Source: Phallus indusiatus
Taxonomy: Eukaryota > Basidiomycota > Agaricomycetes > Phallales > Phallaceae
Direction of reading: 5' to 3'
DNA: 64,000 nucleotides
Assembly: GCA_027605045.1 (NCBI GenBank)
Contig: JAQFWX010000083.1
Location: forward strand, 62,001-126,000
Shown: piece by piece, positions 11,832-22,827 of the stretch
Layout: the number at the start of each line of letters is the position of its first letter
Numbering within the stretch: the first letter of the stretch is position 1
Position numbers and translations under genes: made by a program
The notes under the pieces: model-generated
Told to the model about the DNA's origin: nothing
The model's database searches: none
What the model saw: the letters and a program-made list of their open reading frames with translations, nothing else

Positions 11832-13487
11832 TTATACAGCATATGAATCGATGTTTGATCTAGTATGGCTTCTCGAACAAATGTCTACGGAGTAGGAATA
11901 TACGTCAGTAGACGAGGAGTCTGAGTTTAAGTTCGAGGTCAACGTGTTGACGGAAGATTCATCAGTTTCGCCGACTGGTGTTTCGTGGTTTACAATATTG
12001 GATTGGCGAATGGCTTTTCCGGCGGATGTTTTACGGCGCAAACGACGAAACAAAATGAACCCGACAAATGTAAGGATTATGAAACCGCCGAGACCTCCGA
12101 CTGTATAACTGACAACATTTCCAACCGGAAAGGGTCGTGACTGGGAGGTGCTGAGACTTGGTATGGATGATGATGTGGAGGTAGGCCCTTCCGACGTTAA
12201 AGTTGGTGTCGACACAGTGAATTCCGGATTGGGACTGGGAGTGTTATTAAAAAACCTAAAATAGCCATGAAATTTGCCACTGCATTTTTTGATTTGAGAA
12301 TAAGAAAAAACTCACTCTTGACTGCTCCAAACGACCGCGTAGTCGAAATAAAGGGGTCTACCGAGGTTGAAGAAAACATTAGTTAATGTCACAGTATGCG
12401 TTTTATTTTCATCTAGGCCGTCCATGTAATATAGTAGCGTTTGCGCATGTTGTTGTTGTTCATTCAGATCTACATTTGGTCCTTGTAAAGTTCTTGGAAG
12501 CTGGTCATCCACTTGTACTCTGAATGGCGCATTGGCGTAAAGTCCATAAAGTTCCTAAATAAAATAGGTAGACAAAGGGAATTCATCTGTCTCTTCCCTC
12601 GCAAAGAAAAAGAGGCATACAATAGAGCTTCCTTGAAAATTTAATGAAACACTAGCTCCGGTCTCTTCGGTGGCATGAAGGGAAGAGTTAACAGCGGTTG
12701 AAGAAAAGTTAGGTGACCAAGATCCGTTGTAGATGAAGAATGGCGACTCATCATCGATGGTTACATTGAAAACTGGACCGGTATAACTGAGTACAAACAA
12801 ATTGAGTGAGACATTCATTTAATACTGGCTCATTCACTTACTTTGGTGGCCCAATCTCTCTGCCTATAGACATAAAGTCCACGTCTAAATAATTCCGCGT
12901 TGAGGAGGTTGGGGTATTGGTGAGAACAGCGGTATGTTGCTCATAAGTCAGATTTTGAGCGCTCCACAGAGGGAACTGAAATATTTGGTCGCCATTTCCG
13001 TCACCGATTAACGCAGGTTTGTTGTCTAGCCTGACTGAATAGTTGCCATGATTAGGTCGTTTCGCGCTATCATATTTTTTAGAATGAATTGATGCATCGA
13101 ATATCCTCTAGGCTCTCAGCCCCCGCTCACCCGTATATAGTTATACTATTGCCTGTTTACAATGAATGAGTCAATTATTGAAAATTCAAACGGTTCACTA
13201 ATTACCTATGAAGACCAGGGTGGCAGTGGCATCCTCCAAGGATGTTACTGTGAAAGATCCATCTGAATAGTTCAAAGCGGACGAGTCATTCGCTATGGTT
13301 CCTATATTATGGATCATTTATAGAAGGAAAACTCCCGAGTGAGGAATCTTTGCACCTTCTACCCACTGCCCGTTAGAGTACTGTATGAGCGGCGATGGGT
13401 CTGGTAAACTTCAATTCAACTACCCATGACTCGTTAAACCTGCCAAGCGATGACATTACCTTGAATTGTAAAATTCAAAAACGTCAT
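11832..13487 (-). CDS. Array copy C: two-domain single-pass membrane protein, tail without PPxY
   Basis: Third copy, about 420 residues. The start is the 28-nt exon with ATG at 13487 (MTFLNFTIQ) and the 22-nt microexon reads GNSITIYG. Repeat 1 carries the AQNLTYEQHTAVLTN stretch. Repeat 2 has VFNVTIDDESPFFIYNGSW, GPNVDLNEQQQHAQT and DENKTHTVTLTN. A short Ser/Thr stalk (TSEGPTSTSSSIPS) leads to a helix read as VGGLGGFIILTFVGFILF with an RRLRRK stop-transfer. The tail is only about 65 residues, rich in Ser/Thr/Asp, and ends DSYAV. It lacks the QESDAG...LPPxYN block of copies A, B and D. Ectodomain repeat 2 is closest to copy B. The reading frame looks intact. Confidence 0.78.
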
Positions 13488-14532
13488 TAAAGGGAGAATG
13501 AACTGAGAGAATGGGATGGAGTTGGATTTCGAAGGTGAAACAACCTATAAAACAAAGTAGGTTCGTAACCGAGAATGGAACCAAAAGAAAGTATCATGCC
13601 GGTATGTTGCAACAAAGCGGGTGAAAATCGGTGACTCGTTGAATAGTTTTCAAGGTTTATTGTTTTATTTGCAATTGTAATAGGCTTCAAAACGTGTGGC
13701 TAATCTGATGGGCTGAGATTAAGATTAAGGTTAAGATTATGTCGTAGTATGCCTTCAACTTGTATATCAATACGTATTGGAGATGGCGGATCTCAATCCT
13801 GGCATGGGCGGCGATGGGCCGCATGGCAAGAGATTCCTAATTTCAGTAGCAGTAATTCCGCGCTTGAGGATCAAATAATATGCTACACAGGATGATGAAT
13901 GAACTTGTGAAAGACGAAAAAATTGTGTAAACACCAGCAGATATCAGCGTAAAGGCCGCAACAGAGAAAATTAGACGAATCATTAGTCGCACCTGGAACA
14001 AATTTGGTTCATCAGGTTAAGTAGGAAACGGAAGCTGATTTCATTACCTTTCCATTATCTCCCAATAATGAAGTGACGAGTCCCACAAAAAATCTGACTC
14101 CTTGCGTTTTCGGGCCCTTTGGGCAATCTCGATTTGGTTCAAACTTGAAGCTGGAATAAACGGCTGGGGTCTGTGACTGAACGAAACTCAGTCGTGTCAC
14201 CGAATTTTACGGTCATGGTCGTGGCAATGTCCTGGCCGCCTTACTACTCTTGGGCGCTCTCATGCCGGGGTTGTCGTGAAACACAGTAGAATCAATTTTT
14301 TAGACTGACGAAGTGACGCATAATGTCGTTATTCACTGACTGCCACTTTGTCTAAGTATGTACGGAGAAGAGAGTATATTTGACAGCCTGACAGGTTATG
14401 CCTGGTGGCACCATATGGTCCTGCCATAGAAAACGTTAACTATTGAATCGCATGACGAAATCACACTTTTGGAGATAAACGAATAGATACGTTTGTGACA
14501 CTCGAAAGATTATGTGCCTACGCGCGTATCAT
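13488..14532. other. Spacer between array copies C and D
   Basis: About 1 kb: the promoter side of copy C and the 3' flank of copy D. Open frames at 13487-13690 and 14012-14200 show nothing recognisable. I see no gene. Confidence 0.4.
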
Positions 14533-16312
14533 CTAGATCACTACTGCCTGGGACTCAAGTTGCCAGTTGAAGTTGTACATCGGTGGCAAAACGATTCGAC
14601 CGGCGTCAACTTCTTGCAAAATACGTGGTTGAGTGATAGGAACATTTCCATGTAGATGATCGGATAGATTATGTGGTTGTGCGCATCCGTTTCTTGGAAA
14701 AATGTCATGAAGAGGGGAGGTTGTTTGTGCACTACGAGGTTGAAGGCTAATTGTGAAGTCCTCGTTAACGCGGGATAAAACGTGCGGTGTCATTTCCGTT
14801 TCTCTGGCTTCACGGATCGTAGTACTTGGTGAGACATTTATTTGATGATTGAACGTGATAGGGTGAGGATAGTAAAAGCGCTCGGAGCGACGGAGAAGAA
14901 TGTATCCGATCAAAGTAAGAATTATGAGGCCGCTTACACCACCTACTACGCCACCAACGACAGCTCCAACAGGAAAGAATCGCGATCGCAAGTTTCCGCT
15001 GTTTGTTATTGATGTAGAGATAGACATAGTCGTTGAAGTCGACAGTGACCCCGTAGGTGCAGAATTATGACTTGGAGTATCGTTAGAAAACCTACAGCAA
15101 AATTGCGTGAAACGCCGCTCCGCTTTCAAATGATGAACGTACTTTTGACTGCTCCGAACCACCGCATTATCGATATAAAAAGGTCTTCTCGGGTTGGAGA
15201 TGGTATTGGTTAGTGTTACAACATGCGTTTTGTTTTCATCTAAACCGTCCATGTAATAGAGGAGTGTTTGCGGATGCGCCTGTTGTGCATTTAGATCTAC
15301 ATTCGGTCCTGCCAAGTCTCTCGGAACATGATCATCAACCTGGGCTCGAAATGGTGCATTGACATAAAGTCCGTATAGCTCCTAAAAACAATAATAAATA
15401 CAAATAGACTCATTGAGCAGAAAGGGAACAGCATACAACGGAACTTCCTCGGAAAGATAATGAAACGCTAGCTCCATTCTCTGTGGTCATATGCAGAGAA
15501 TAATTAGAGGCTGTCGAAGAAGAGATGGGTGACCAAGATCCGTTGTAAATAAAAAAGGGGATTCATCGTCAATTGTCGCTTGATATATCTGACCAGTATA
15601 ACTAAATACATTCAAGTTGTTACTTTCCAATGCGTGCTTGAACATTGTGGTATTAACTCACCCAGGAGGCCCGATCTCTCTACCGATAGATATAAAGTCC
15701 ACGTCAAAGTACTCCCCTTTAGAACTAGGATCGTTGGCGATCACAGCCGTATGTCGCCCATAAGTCAAGTTTTGAATATTCCAAAGAGCAAACTGAAAAG
15801 TATTGTTGCCGTTTCCATCGCCGGTAAACCCAGGCTCGTCATCGTCCAGTACGACAGTGTAATTTCCGTGATTGGGTCGCTTCGCACTGCATATAATAAT
15901 TATGATCCTCTCAATGAGCTCGATGCAACATAACTTTCGTTTGCCTTCCTTGGCTTACCCGTATATTGTGATGCTGTCACCTGTAATTCGCAATGAGCTA
16001 ACACGTGAGATATTGAGTAAATTATCCTCATGTACCTAAGAAGGTCAAAGTGGCAGATGCACCAGCCGTGAAGGTCACCTTGAAAGATTCTTGAGAATAA
16101 TTCGCAGCGAAAGAGTCGTTGAGTGGACTGCCTGAGGCAAATTTAACTTTAATAAGGACAGAATCTTGAAGAGATTTAGCCACCTTCCATCCATTCTCCC
16201 GCCGAATAAAGTATGAGTGGCGATGGGTCTATTTAGAATAGAATTCAATTTTAGCTATTGATTCAGCTTGATCGTTGACTCTACCTTGCAGTGTAAAATT
16301 CAGAAACGTCAT
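14533..16312 (-). CDS. Array copy D: two-domain membrane protein with PPxY tail and an apparent frameshift
   Basis: Fourth copy. It starts at 16312 (MTFLNFTLQ), then DPSPLILYSAGEW, the microexon GDSITIYG, LDDDEPGFTGDGNGN and NIQNLTYGRHTAVI. In repeat 2 the expected SPFF-IYNGSW stretch is broken. The homopolymer at 15551-15556 has six A (T on the coding strand) where the paralogues need seven to stay in frame. Past this point the frame resumes cleanly with ELYGLY, GPNVDLNAQQAHPQT and DENKTHVVTLTN. A Ser/Thr stalk, a helix (VGAVVGGVVGGVSG) and a tail ending QEVDAGR...LPPMYNFN follow. This is either a pseudogene with one lesion or a homopolymer sequencing error; the intact downstream coding favours the latter or a very recent loss. 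Confidence 0.72.
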
Positions 16313-17473
16313 TATGAACTGGAAGGAAAAGAGAGGATAAAAAAAGGAAAGTTAAAAAAAGACGGAGGTACAATGTGAAGGGCATTTCCAAAAACAGTAT
16401 ACTCAAGTTCCGTGTACGGTCGCATAAGTACCAACCTAATTATAATATCACAATCAACGAGTATTAAATGCCTGGTACAATTAAAACCATGTCGTCGTTG
16501 GATTGTGTCTTCCTGTATCAGCGGCAATTTCCCCTCAGATCAAATGTCTGTGTTCGTCACATTCGGCAGTCGACCGAACTGATATTCGACATGCTAGTAA
16601 TTTTTGCTGCTCGCGCCTGAATTACTGACGCAGGTGAACTGTCATGTCATCTTCCGCAATGCTTCAATTTGAGTGTCATTTGAGTTCGGAGATTCGGAGA
16701 TAGTCGTATCCAACACCTTGTTTGCCTCAAGTCCTTAGTCGCACTTGTAGTGTCAAGCAACTCGGTACAATGGTCGGACGACTCACCTCAGCTTTAGCCA
16801 GACTTATGCAACGAGAAAAGGGGAAGTTGAAAAACAAAAAATCAGACAAGAATCAGCCTAATGGTGGAGACAGAATTTTTGCGTGTTGGCGCCCGGCACT
16901 TTCCGGGGCGGCGCGTCGCGACGCGCCAGACTTTCCCTTTGTTGTCTCTCACTCAACTAAACTTCAACCTCACACGCAATTTACACTCGCTCATTTGTGG
17001 CTGATGAGCTCGTCTGATGAAATTTGGATCATTTAACTACGCATTTGTGTAAATTAATCATACCATATTATATCACAGGTGAAGTCGCCTACAACACCTT
17101 CGCGAGTCATGACAATTTCCTCACGTGGAAAATGATCAATCAGGAGGAAAGAATATGTTTGGAGCTCTCGCAACTAATTACATTCTCTCACGGACCCAAA
17201 ATATTTCGTCCTCAGCAGAACAGAGTTATTTGATATACGTCCCTGAAAAAATACAGTAAAATCACTTCTCGCTTGACACTTTAACCAATTCTGGGCTCAC
17301 ATAGAATGGTTAGATATTCAAATTTGATTCTTTATATACCGGATTGGATCATCTGATCATGTAGACGTATGAATTTTGAATAGAAGAATGTAGTCTATAA
17401 GAAGTTTATACTGGGTCAGCCCGGAGAGTCCACGGCAATTTGAGCTCAGGCTTTCGCAAGTACCTCAGCTGAA
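16313..17473. other. Spacer between array copies D and E
   Basis: About 1.2 kb. It contains a GC-rich patch with an 18-bp perfect palindrome at 16910-16927 inside an otherwise AT-rich stretch, and a 104-codon plus-strand frame (16722-17036) with no recognisable domain. I do not call a gene. Confidence 0.4.
16910..16927. repeat. 18-bp perfect GC-rich palindrome
   Basis: GGCGCGTCGCGACGCGCC reads the same on both strands and holds two inverted ACGCG cores. ACGCG is the core of the fungal MBF/SBF-type cell-cycle element, but one palindrome does not prove binding. It could also be part of a degraded transposon end. Confidence 0.5.
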
Positions 17474-19127
17474 TTAGCTGTGAGATTCTTTCTGTTCTTT
17501 TTCCAAATCATGTCTCCGTGAAAAAATGTCTTCAGAGTGAGAATATTGACTCGAATCGGAAGAATCGTCCGAACCCCGAATCGATGTGCTGGCCGATGAG
17601 TCAATTTGACCCACCTGCGTCTCATCAGTTGTAATACTATTTTTGCGTCGACCACCTCTATTATTTTCGTTATTGTTGTGGTAGATCATATAGCGCCAAC
17701 GACAAAAAAGAACCAGTCCGACAAAGGCAAGGATTATCAAGCCGCATATGCCCCCTACTACACCTCCAATAATAGCTCCCATTGGGAAGGGTTGTGGGAT
17801 CGAGGCACTGGAATTTACGCCGCCGCCCGCAGAAAAGGATATAGATGGGGAGGACTTCGATGTAGAAGTTGGAATTTGACCCGGTACGATAAATCCTGGA
17901 TTTGGACTAGGAGTATCGCCAAAAAATCTAATATATTGGTCATCACAATCGCCGCTGTTTCTGCCAAAAAAAACTATTTACTTTTGACTGCCACGAACCA
18001 CCGCGTAATCGATATAAAAGGGTCTTCCCGTATTAGCGACAGTATTGGTGAGTCTTAAAACGTGGGATTCATTCTCATCTAGGCCATCCATGTAATAGAG
18101 TAAAGTTTTGGGATGCTCTTGTTGTGCATTCAAATCCACGTTTGGACCTGCAAGATCTCTCGAAAGCTGGTTATCAATCTGTGCTCGAAATGGTGCATTA
18201 ACATAAAGTCCGTAAAGCTCCTGAAAAAATTATAAGAACAAATCTTTTTTTTTAAATAAAAGTAAAAGCGTGCGTACGATGGAGCTTCCTTGAAAATAAA
18301 ATGAAACGCTAGCTCCATTTTCTATGGTGCTATGAAGCGAGGAGCTTGAAGCGGTTGGAGAAATAATGGATGACCAAGATCCGTTGTAAATAAAGAAGGG
18401 TGATTCATCCTCAATTGTCACGTTATATATCTGACCAGTATAACTGAATGCATTCAAGTTGAGTGAGACATTATTTCCATCGGGTGCTAAGCTTGGCCAT
18501 AACTCACTTGACAGGTCCAATATCTCTACCTATGGATATAAAGTCCACGTCAAGAAACTTACGGTTCGAAGAGGTTGGAATATTGGTGAGAATAGCCGTA
18601 TGCTGCCCATAAGTTAGATTTTGAGCGTTCCAAAGAGGGAACCGAAATAGCTGGTCGACAGTCCCATTCCCAGTAAATGCAGGTTCGCTGTCTAGCACGA
18701 CTGAATAGTCGCCGTGGTTGGGTCGCTTTGCACTAATATTTTCTCAATAAATAATGTATCAAAATTCCCCTAAACTTCCGCTCACCCATATACTGTTATG
18801 CTGTTTCCTATTCATAATGCCAGATCAATGAATAAACGTGCAAAATATTCAAATAAGTACCTACGAAAATCAGAGTAGCTGTCGCACCCTGAGTGAACGT
18901 TACCTTGAAAGATCCGTCTGAGTATTTCGAAGCGAATGTATCATTTGTTGAGCTTCCTATAGTGACTGTTCATTGAAAGCAGAGCTTGCATGGAAACATT
19001 TGTACCTTCAACCCACTGCCCGTCAGAATAAAGTATGAGCGGTGATGGATCTAGTAACTTCAGTTTTGACCTTTGAGCGTGTCAAAGCGAGAACCTTACC
19101 TTCAATGGTGAAGTTCAAAAATGTCAT
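17474..19127 (-). CDS. Array copy E: two-domain single-pass membrane protein, tail without PPxY
   Basis: Fifth copy, about 430 residues. The start is ATG at 19127 (MTFLNFTIE), with the microexon GNSITVYG. Repeat 1 has FTGNGTVDQLFRFPLWNAQ, NLTYGQHTAILTN and DVDFISIGRDIGP. Repeat 2 has IYNVTIEDESPFFIYNGSW, ELYGLYVNAPFRAQ, GPNVDLNAQQEHPKT and LDENESHVLRLTN; the conserved glycosylation site is N-E-S here. The stalk is Ser/Pro/Gly-rich. The helix contains MGAIIGGVVGGICGL and is followed by a CRWRY stop-transfer. The tail is about 65 residues with an Asn/Arg patch (YHNNNENNRGGRRK) and a charged end (DLEKEQKESHS), and has no LPPxYN motif. No break is seen. Confidence 0.78.
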
Positions 19128-19750
19128 GATAAAAGGTAAGATGAACTGAAGGAATGGAAGACGGGTTACGAAAGCAAAACTGAGTTTCACAACGGAATAA
19201 AAATATCATGTCAAAATATCTTAACGAAAATCAGGTGCCCGACCCATTTGAATCGTCTCCAAGGTCAAAATCTTGGCCGCATGATGCTGGCATATTGTCT
19301 CGTTGCATCCATATTTCGACTCAGCTGAGCGTATGGCTAACCTGCACATGTCGTCAGATTATAGCATCATGCCTTCAACTCCATTCGACGTATAATCTGC
19401 AACCGGAATTTACCTAGAATCCTCGATCAGTGATCTGAGCTGAAAAGTCAATCCCCAAATGTCATAATCCGTGCGTCTCAGAGAGAAAACACCAGGAGAC
19501 CTTTTCCTTGACGACGAAAATTATGATGGATCTGTCGTCCAGTACAAATGATGAAAAAAAATGAGCAATCCCCGGCCCGGCAATGTGACTGGATGCTGGC
19601 AGTGAAACTATTAGATAAAACTCAGTCAGTTACTACACACTCACATACGTAAAATATTTCAGTAAATGTACTTTAAGAAAGCAAGCAATTTCCACAAAAT
19701 TGTATTATAATAGATAAGGGGATTTTAAATATAAGCTTTGAGAATATCGT
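19128..19750. other. Spacer between array copies E and F
   Basis: About 0.6 kb of promoter side of copy E and 3' flank of copy F. I see no gene or repeat in it. Confidence 0.4.
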
Positions 19751-21400
19751 TTAGGCTGAGCCTGAGGTAGACGAGAGTGAAATGACACCCCTCGACTCGG
19801 AAACGGATGGCAACGTAAAACGCTTTGCTTCGGTAACAGGATGCTGAAGCAGCCGAAAGCTGTAACTAATAGTACTATAACTATCTTCAGATTGCGGGGA
19901 GTTCATGTGGGACTCGTGATAACGCAATTGACGCCAAAACCGCCGAATGACGAGCCCCATGAACACGATAATCACGATAGCTAGTCCACCGAATACGCCT
20001 CCGACGATAGCTCCAACTTTTGCAGGATGTGACCGCTGAGAGCCTGAGGTATTACTGGCATTACAGGGGGAATTGCTTGTGGACATGGGCATGGACTTGA
20101 GCGTTGACATTGAGGGTGTCACGGTAGCGTTAATGGATTTGGAGCCTGTAAAAGTGTCATTGAACAGACTACTCTGAGGTTGAAGATACTACTGTTTAGA
20201 AAGGGAGAAAACTCGCCTGGCCAGTAGACTGCTTTGAGCGATTGCATAATCAAATTGAAGAGGTCTCCTCGAATTGGAAATACTATTGGTTATGGTAATA
20301 GTGTGCGTTTGGTTTTCGTCTAACCCGTCCGCATAGAATAGCAATGTTTGCGGATGTTCTGCGGATCCCGTAAGGTCTACGTTTGGTCCGGCTAGATTCC
20401 GTGGAAGTCCACCATCGAGCTCTACTTTGAATGGGGCATTGTTATAGAGACCGTAAAGCTCCTGGTTTCATGAAATGAATAAATAAAATTATTGAATTTC
20501 CGACAAGGCGACGAGACGTACAATAGAGCTTCCTTGAAAAGATAATGATGCACTGTCACCCTTCCTGGAAGCGGTGTGAAGAGTAGAGTTTAATGCTGTT
20601 TCAGAAAACACCGGTGTCCACGATCCAGTGTATTCGATAGAAGGGGACTCGTCATCGATAGTCATGTTAAAAAGAGGGCCAGTATAGCTGAGCAAAAAGA
20701 AAATCGTAATGAGCGACACTCTCTTTCATCAGACCGAGTCAGCTTACCCAGGAGGACCGATCTCTCTGCTGACGGATACAAAATCCAAGTCAAACGCATC
20801 TTCGTTTGGAGAGTTGGGTATATTGGTTATCACAACAGTATGCAGAGAATTCGTGATATTCTGAGCGCTCCAGAGAGGGAACTGGAACATGTCAAATCCA
20901 TTTTCATCCCCAACAAATTCTTCGGAAACACCGTCGTCTAGTATGACTGAGTAATTCCCATGGATAGGCCTCTTCGCACTGATGGCGGTAAAAAATTAAC
21001 GACATGGGGGCTCATACGCACTGCTTTCCACTTACCCAAATAGTGTTATGCCATTACCTAGTTGTATTTCTCAGTCAGCGGCTCAGAAAAGCGAGTAAGG
21101 AACTGAGAGGCTACCCATGAAAGATAAGGTGGCTGTTGCACCGGGAGTTGTGGTTGCTTTGTAAGAGGCTTGTGAATATCGCTCAATAAATGAGTCATTA
21201 GATGGGCTTCCTACAACGTTGTTCAGTGGAAAACAAAACCAGCTCTGTTGTGTCGATTCGTACTAACCTTGAATCCATTCCCCAGAGGAATAGCTTATCA
21301 GCGGCGACGAGTCTTAAAATAAAAAAGAAACTTCAGAGTTTGAAAGTAAATTTGTAAATTTGCGATGATTACCTTGGAAAGTAAAATTCAAGAACGTCAT
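19751..21400 (-). CDS. Array copy F: divergent two-domain single-pass membrane protein, tail without PPxY
   Basis: Sixth and most divergent copy, about 420 residues, at the far end of the array and transcriptionally most upstream. It starts at 21400 (MTFLNFTFQ), with the microexon GNGITLFG. Repeat 1 has SAKRPIHGNYSVILDD, AQNITNSLHTVVITN and DLDFVSVSREIGPP. Repeat 2 has LFNMTIDDESPSIEYTGSW, ELYGLYNNAPFKVELD, GPNVDLTGSAEHPQT and LDENQTHTITITN. Both glycosylation sites persist as N-I-T and N-Q-T. The stalk is Ser/Thr/Asn-rich and the helix reads VGAIVGGVFGGLAIVIIV, then RRFWRQLR. The roughly 70-residue tail is Ser/Thr-rich and has no LPPxYN. Its divergence suggests it is the oldest copy. The frame is intact. 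Confidence 0.78.
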
Positions 21401-22827
21401 GAAGGGAGTCGCACGTTGCGGAAAAATGGAATAGAGGTTGAAGTATAAAGCAGAGTGGGAACTTTGTCTATGGTGACGAGAGGCGGGCTACTGGATCATC
21501 GGAGAGAAGCACTTGATTTCTGAGATTGCGAGGAAATATCGCAATCAGTCGTTCGACTGTAACAGGCGGAGTCATCCGAGTCAATGCCAGTGGTCCATGT
21601 GAGCTTGAGAGCAAGTCTCGTATTATATATCATCGCGTGCATTTAGCGTTAGCTTCCGGTTGTATGGCAAGACCTAGAGATTATCAACACTGTTAGGAAT
21701 GAATGTTTCACGTGCAACTGGAAATTACGGATGAGGCCAAATACTAGTATCTCACCTACATCACACCATGATTCCAACTTTTGAACGCGTTTTGGATCAA
21801 ACAAAGCACACACAACTGATCAATAATGAATGTGATACAATGCTCAAGACAACGTAATTTCCAATTTTGAAAAGCATCTTCGGTTTCATAAGTAGAATCC
21901 GACCAAGGTGCATCATATAGAATCCAGTAGTTGAGTGGAGCAGTTGAGATCTCTTCGGAAAATAATCTTGAAAGTATTACCGCGCCGAAGGGTACCGAAA
22001 GTTAACTGACACCGCTGTTAGCAGCGAGATACCATCTCACATAGCAATGACAGTCAAGCAATCAATGTTTCGAGATCATGAGCATCGTCGGTGGACCCAT
22101 GATGCGTCGCTTAAGTTGGGCAAGACTTATCCTTGGTAATAGGCGGAGGGGTCCAGGATCAACTGCGAAAATTAGTGTGATCAGCTACCGTGAAGTCAAT
22201 TATACTGCATTACCTTAACATATAAGAACAAAACTAAGAACGGGACTCTGAGCCGGGGACCGAGATTAGGTGTGTTTTCCAACGCAAAATGAGTCAATGA
22301 GGTCGTTGAAGTTTAGAGTGTGGGCATATTTTTACCATGTGCACTGCCATGCAGTCACGAAAAAAAATGGTGCGGGGAGTTCTTTAACATGAAACAATTA
22401 GGCCGTACTGCGCGTGCGCGTGAACGTGTGCGTACATGTGCATGGTAAAAGCCAGACCTGTGCGTGGTGTAGCCGCATGGCGCATGGGCGCCTTCAGAAA
22501 TTTCAGCTGGGTCAGCTCCTTTGAGTTGCGGCGAACGGACGTGACCGCGGGACCGGCTGAACAACCTCAAATCATCGCTTCACTTGTTGACGAATGTATA
22601 AAGTCCCATAAAAGATACTTGGCACAGCTTCGTGAATGAAAATGATATTTTTCAACACGTGCACGGACATCTATTTTGAACCAATGCTCTCATTGGTATT
22701 GTAACTTGTTAACGAAAAGAGCCATCAAATACTAGTCCTATCACAAGGTAGGTAAACAAGGCTATGATTCACCATGCTCTCTAGAGATATAAAAGCAACC
22801 CATAACGGGACGCACATATATTGAAAT
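21401..22827. other. Intergenic between array and RTA1-like gene
   Basis: About 1.4 kb: the promoter side of copy F and the 3' flank of the RTA1-like gene. A GC-rich alternating patch near 22405-22445 is rich in GTGCG and GTGCAT units. No coding frame with recognisable content, and no further array remnant. Confidence 0.4.

Noticed and set aside
16722..17036. A 104-codon basic protein between array copies D and E
   Set aside because: It crosses the GC-rich palindrome patch, lacks a domain or splice support and has no paralogue in other array spacers.
22355..22639. Overlapping frames on both strands near the RTA1-like gene
   Set aside because: Both frames arise from a GC-rich alternating GTGCG tract; composition is repetitive and there is no domain.
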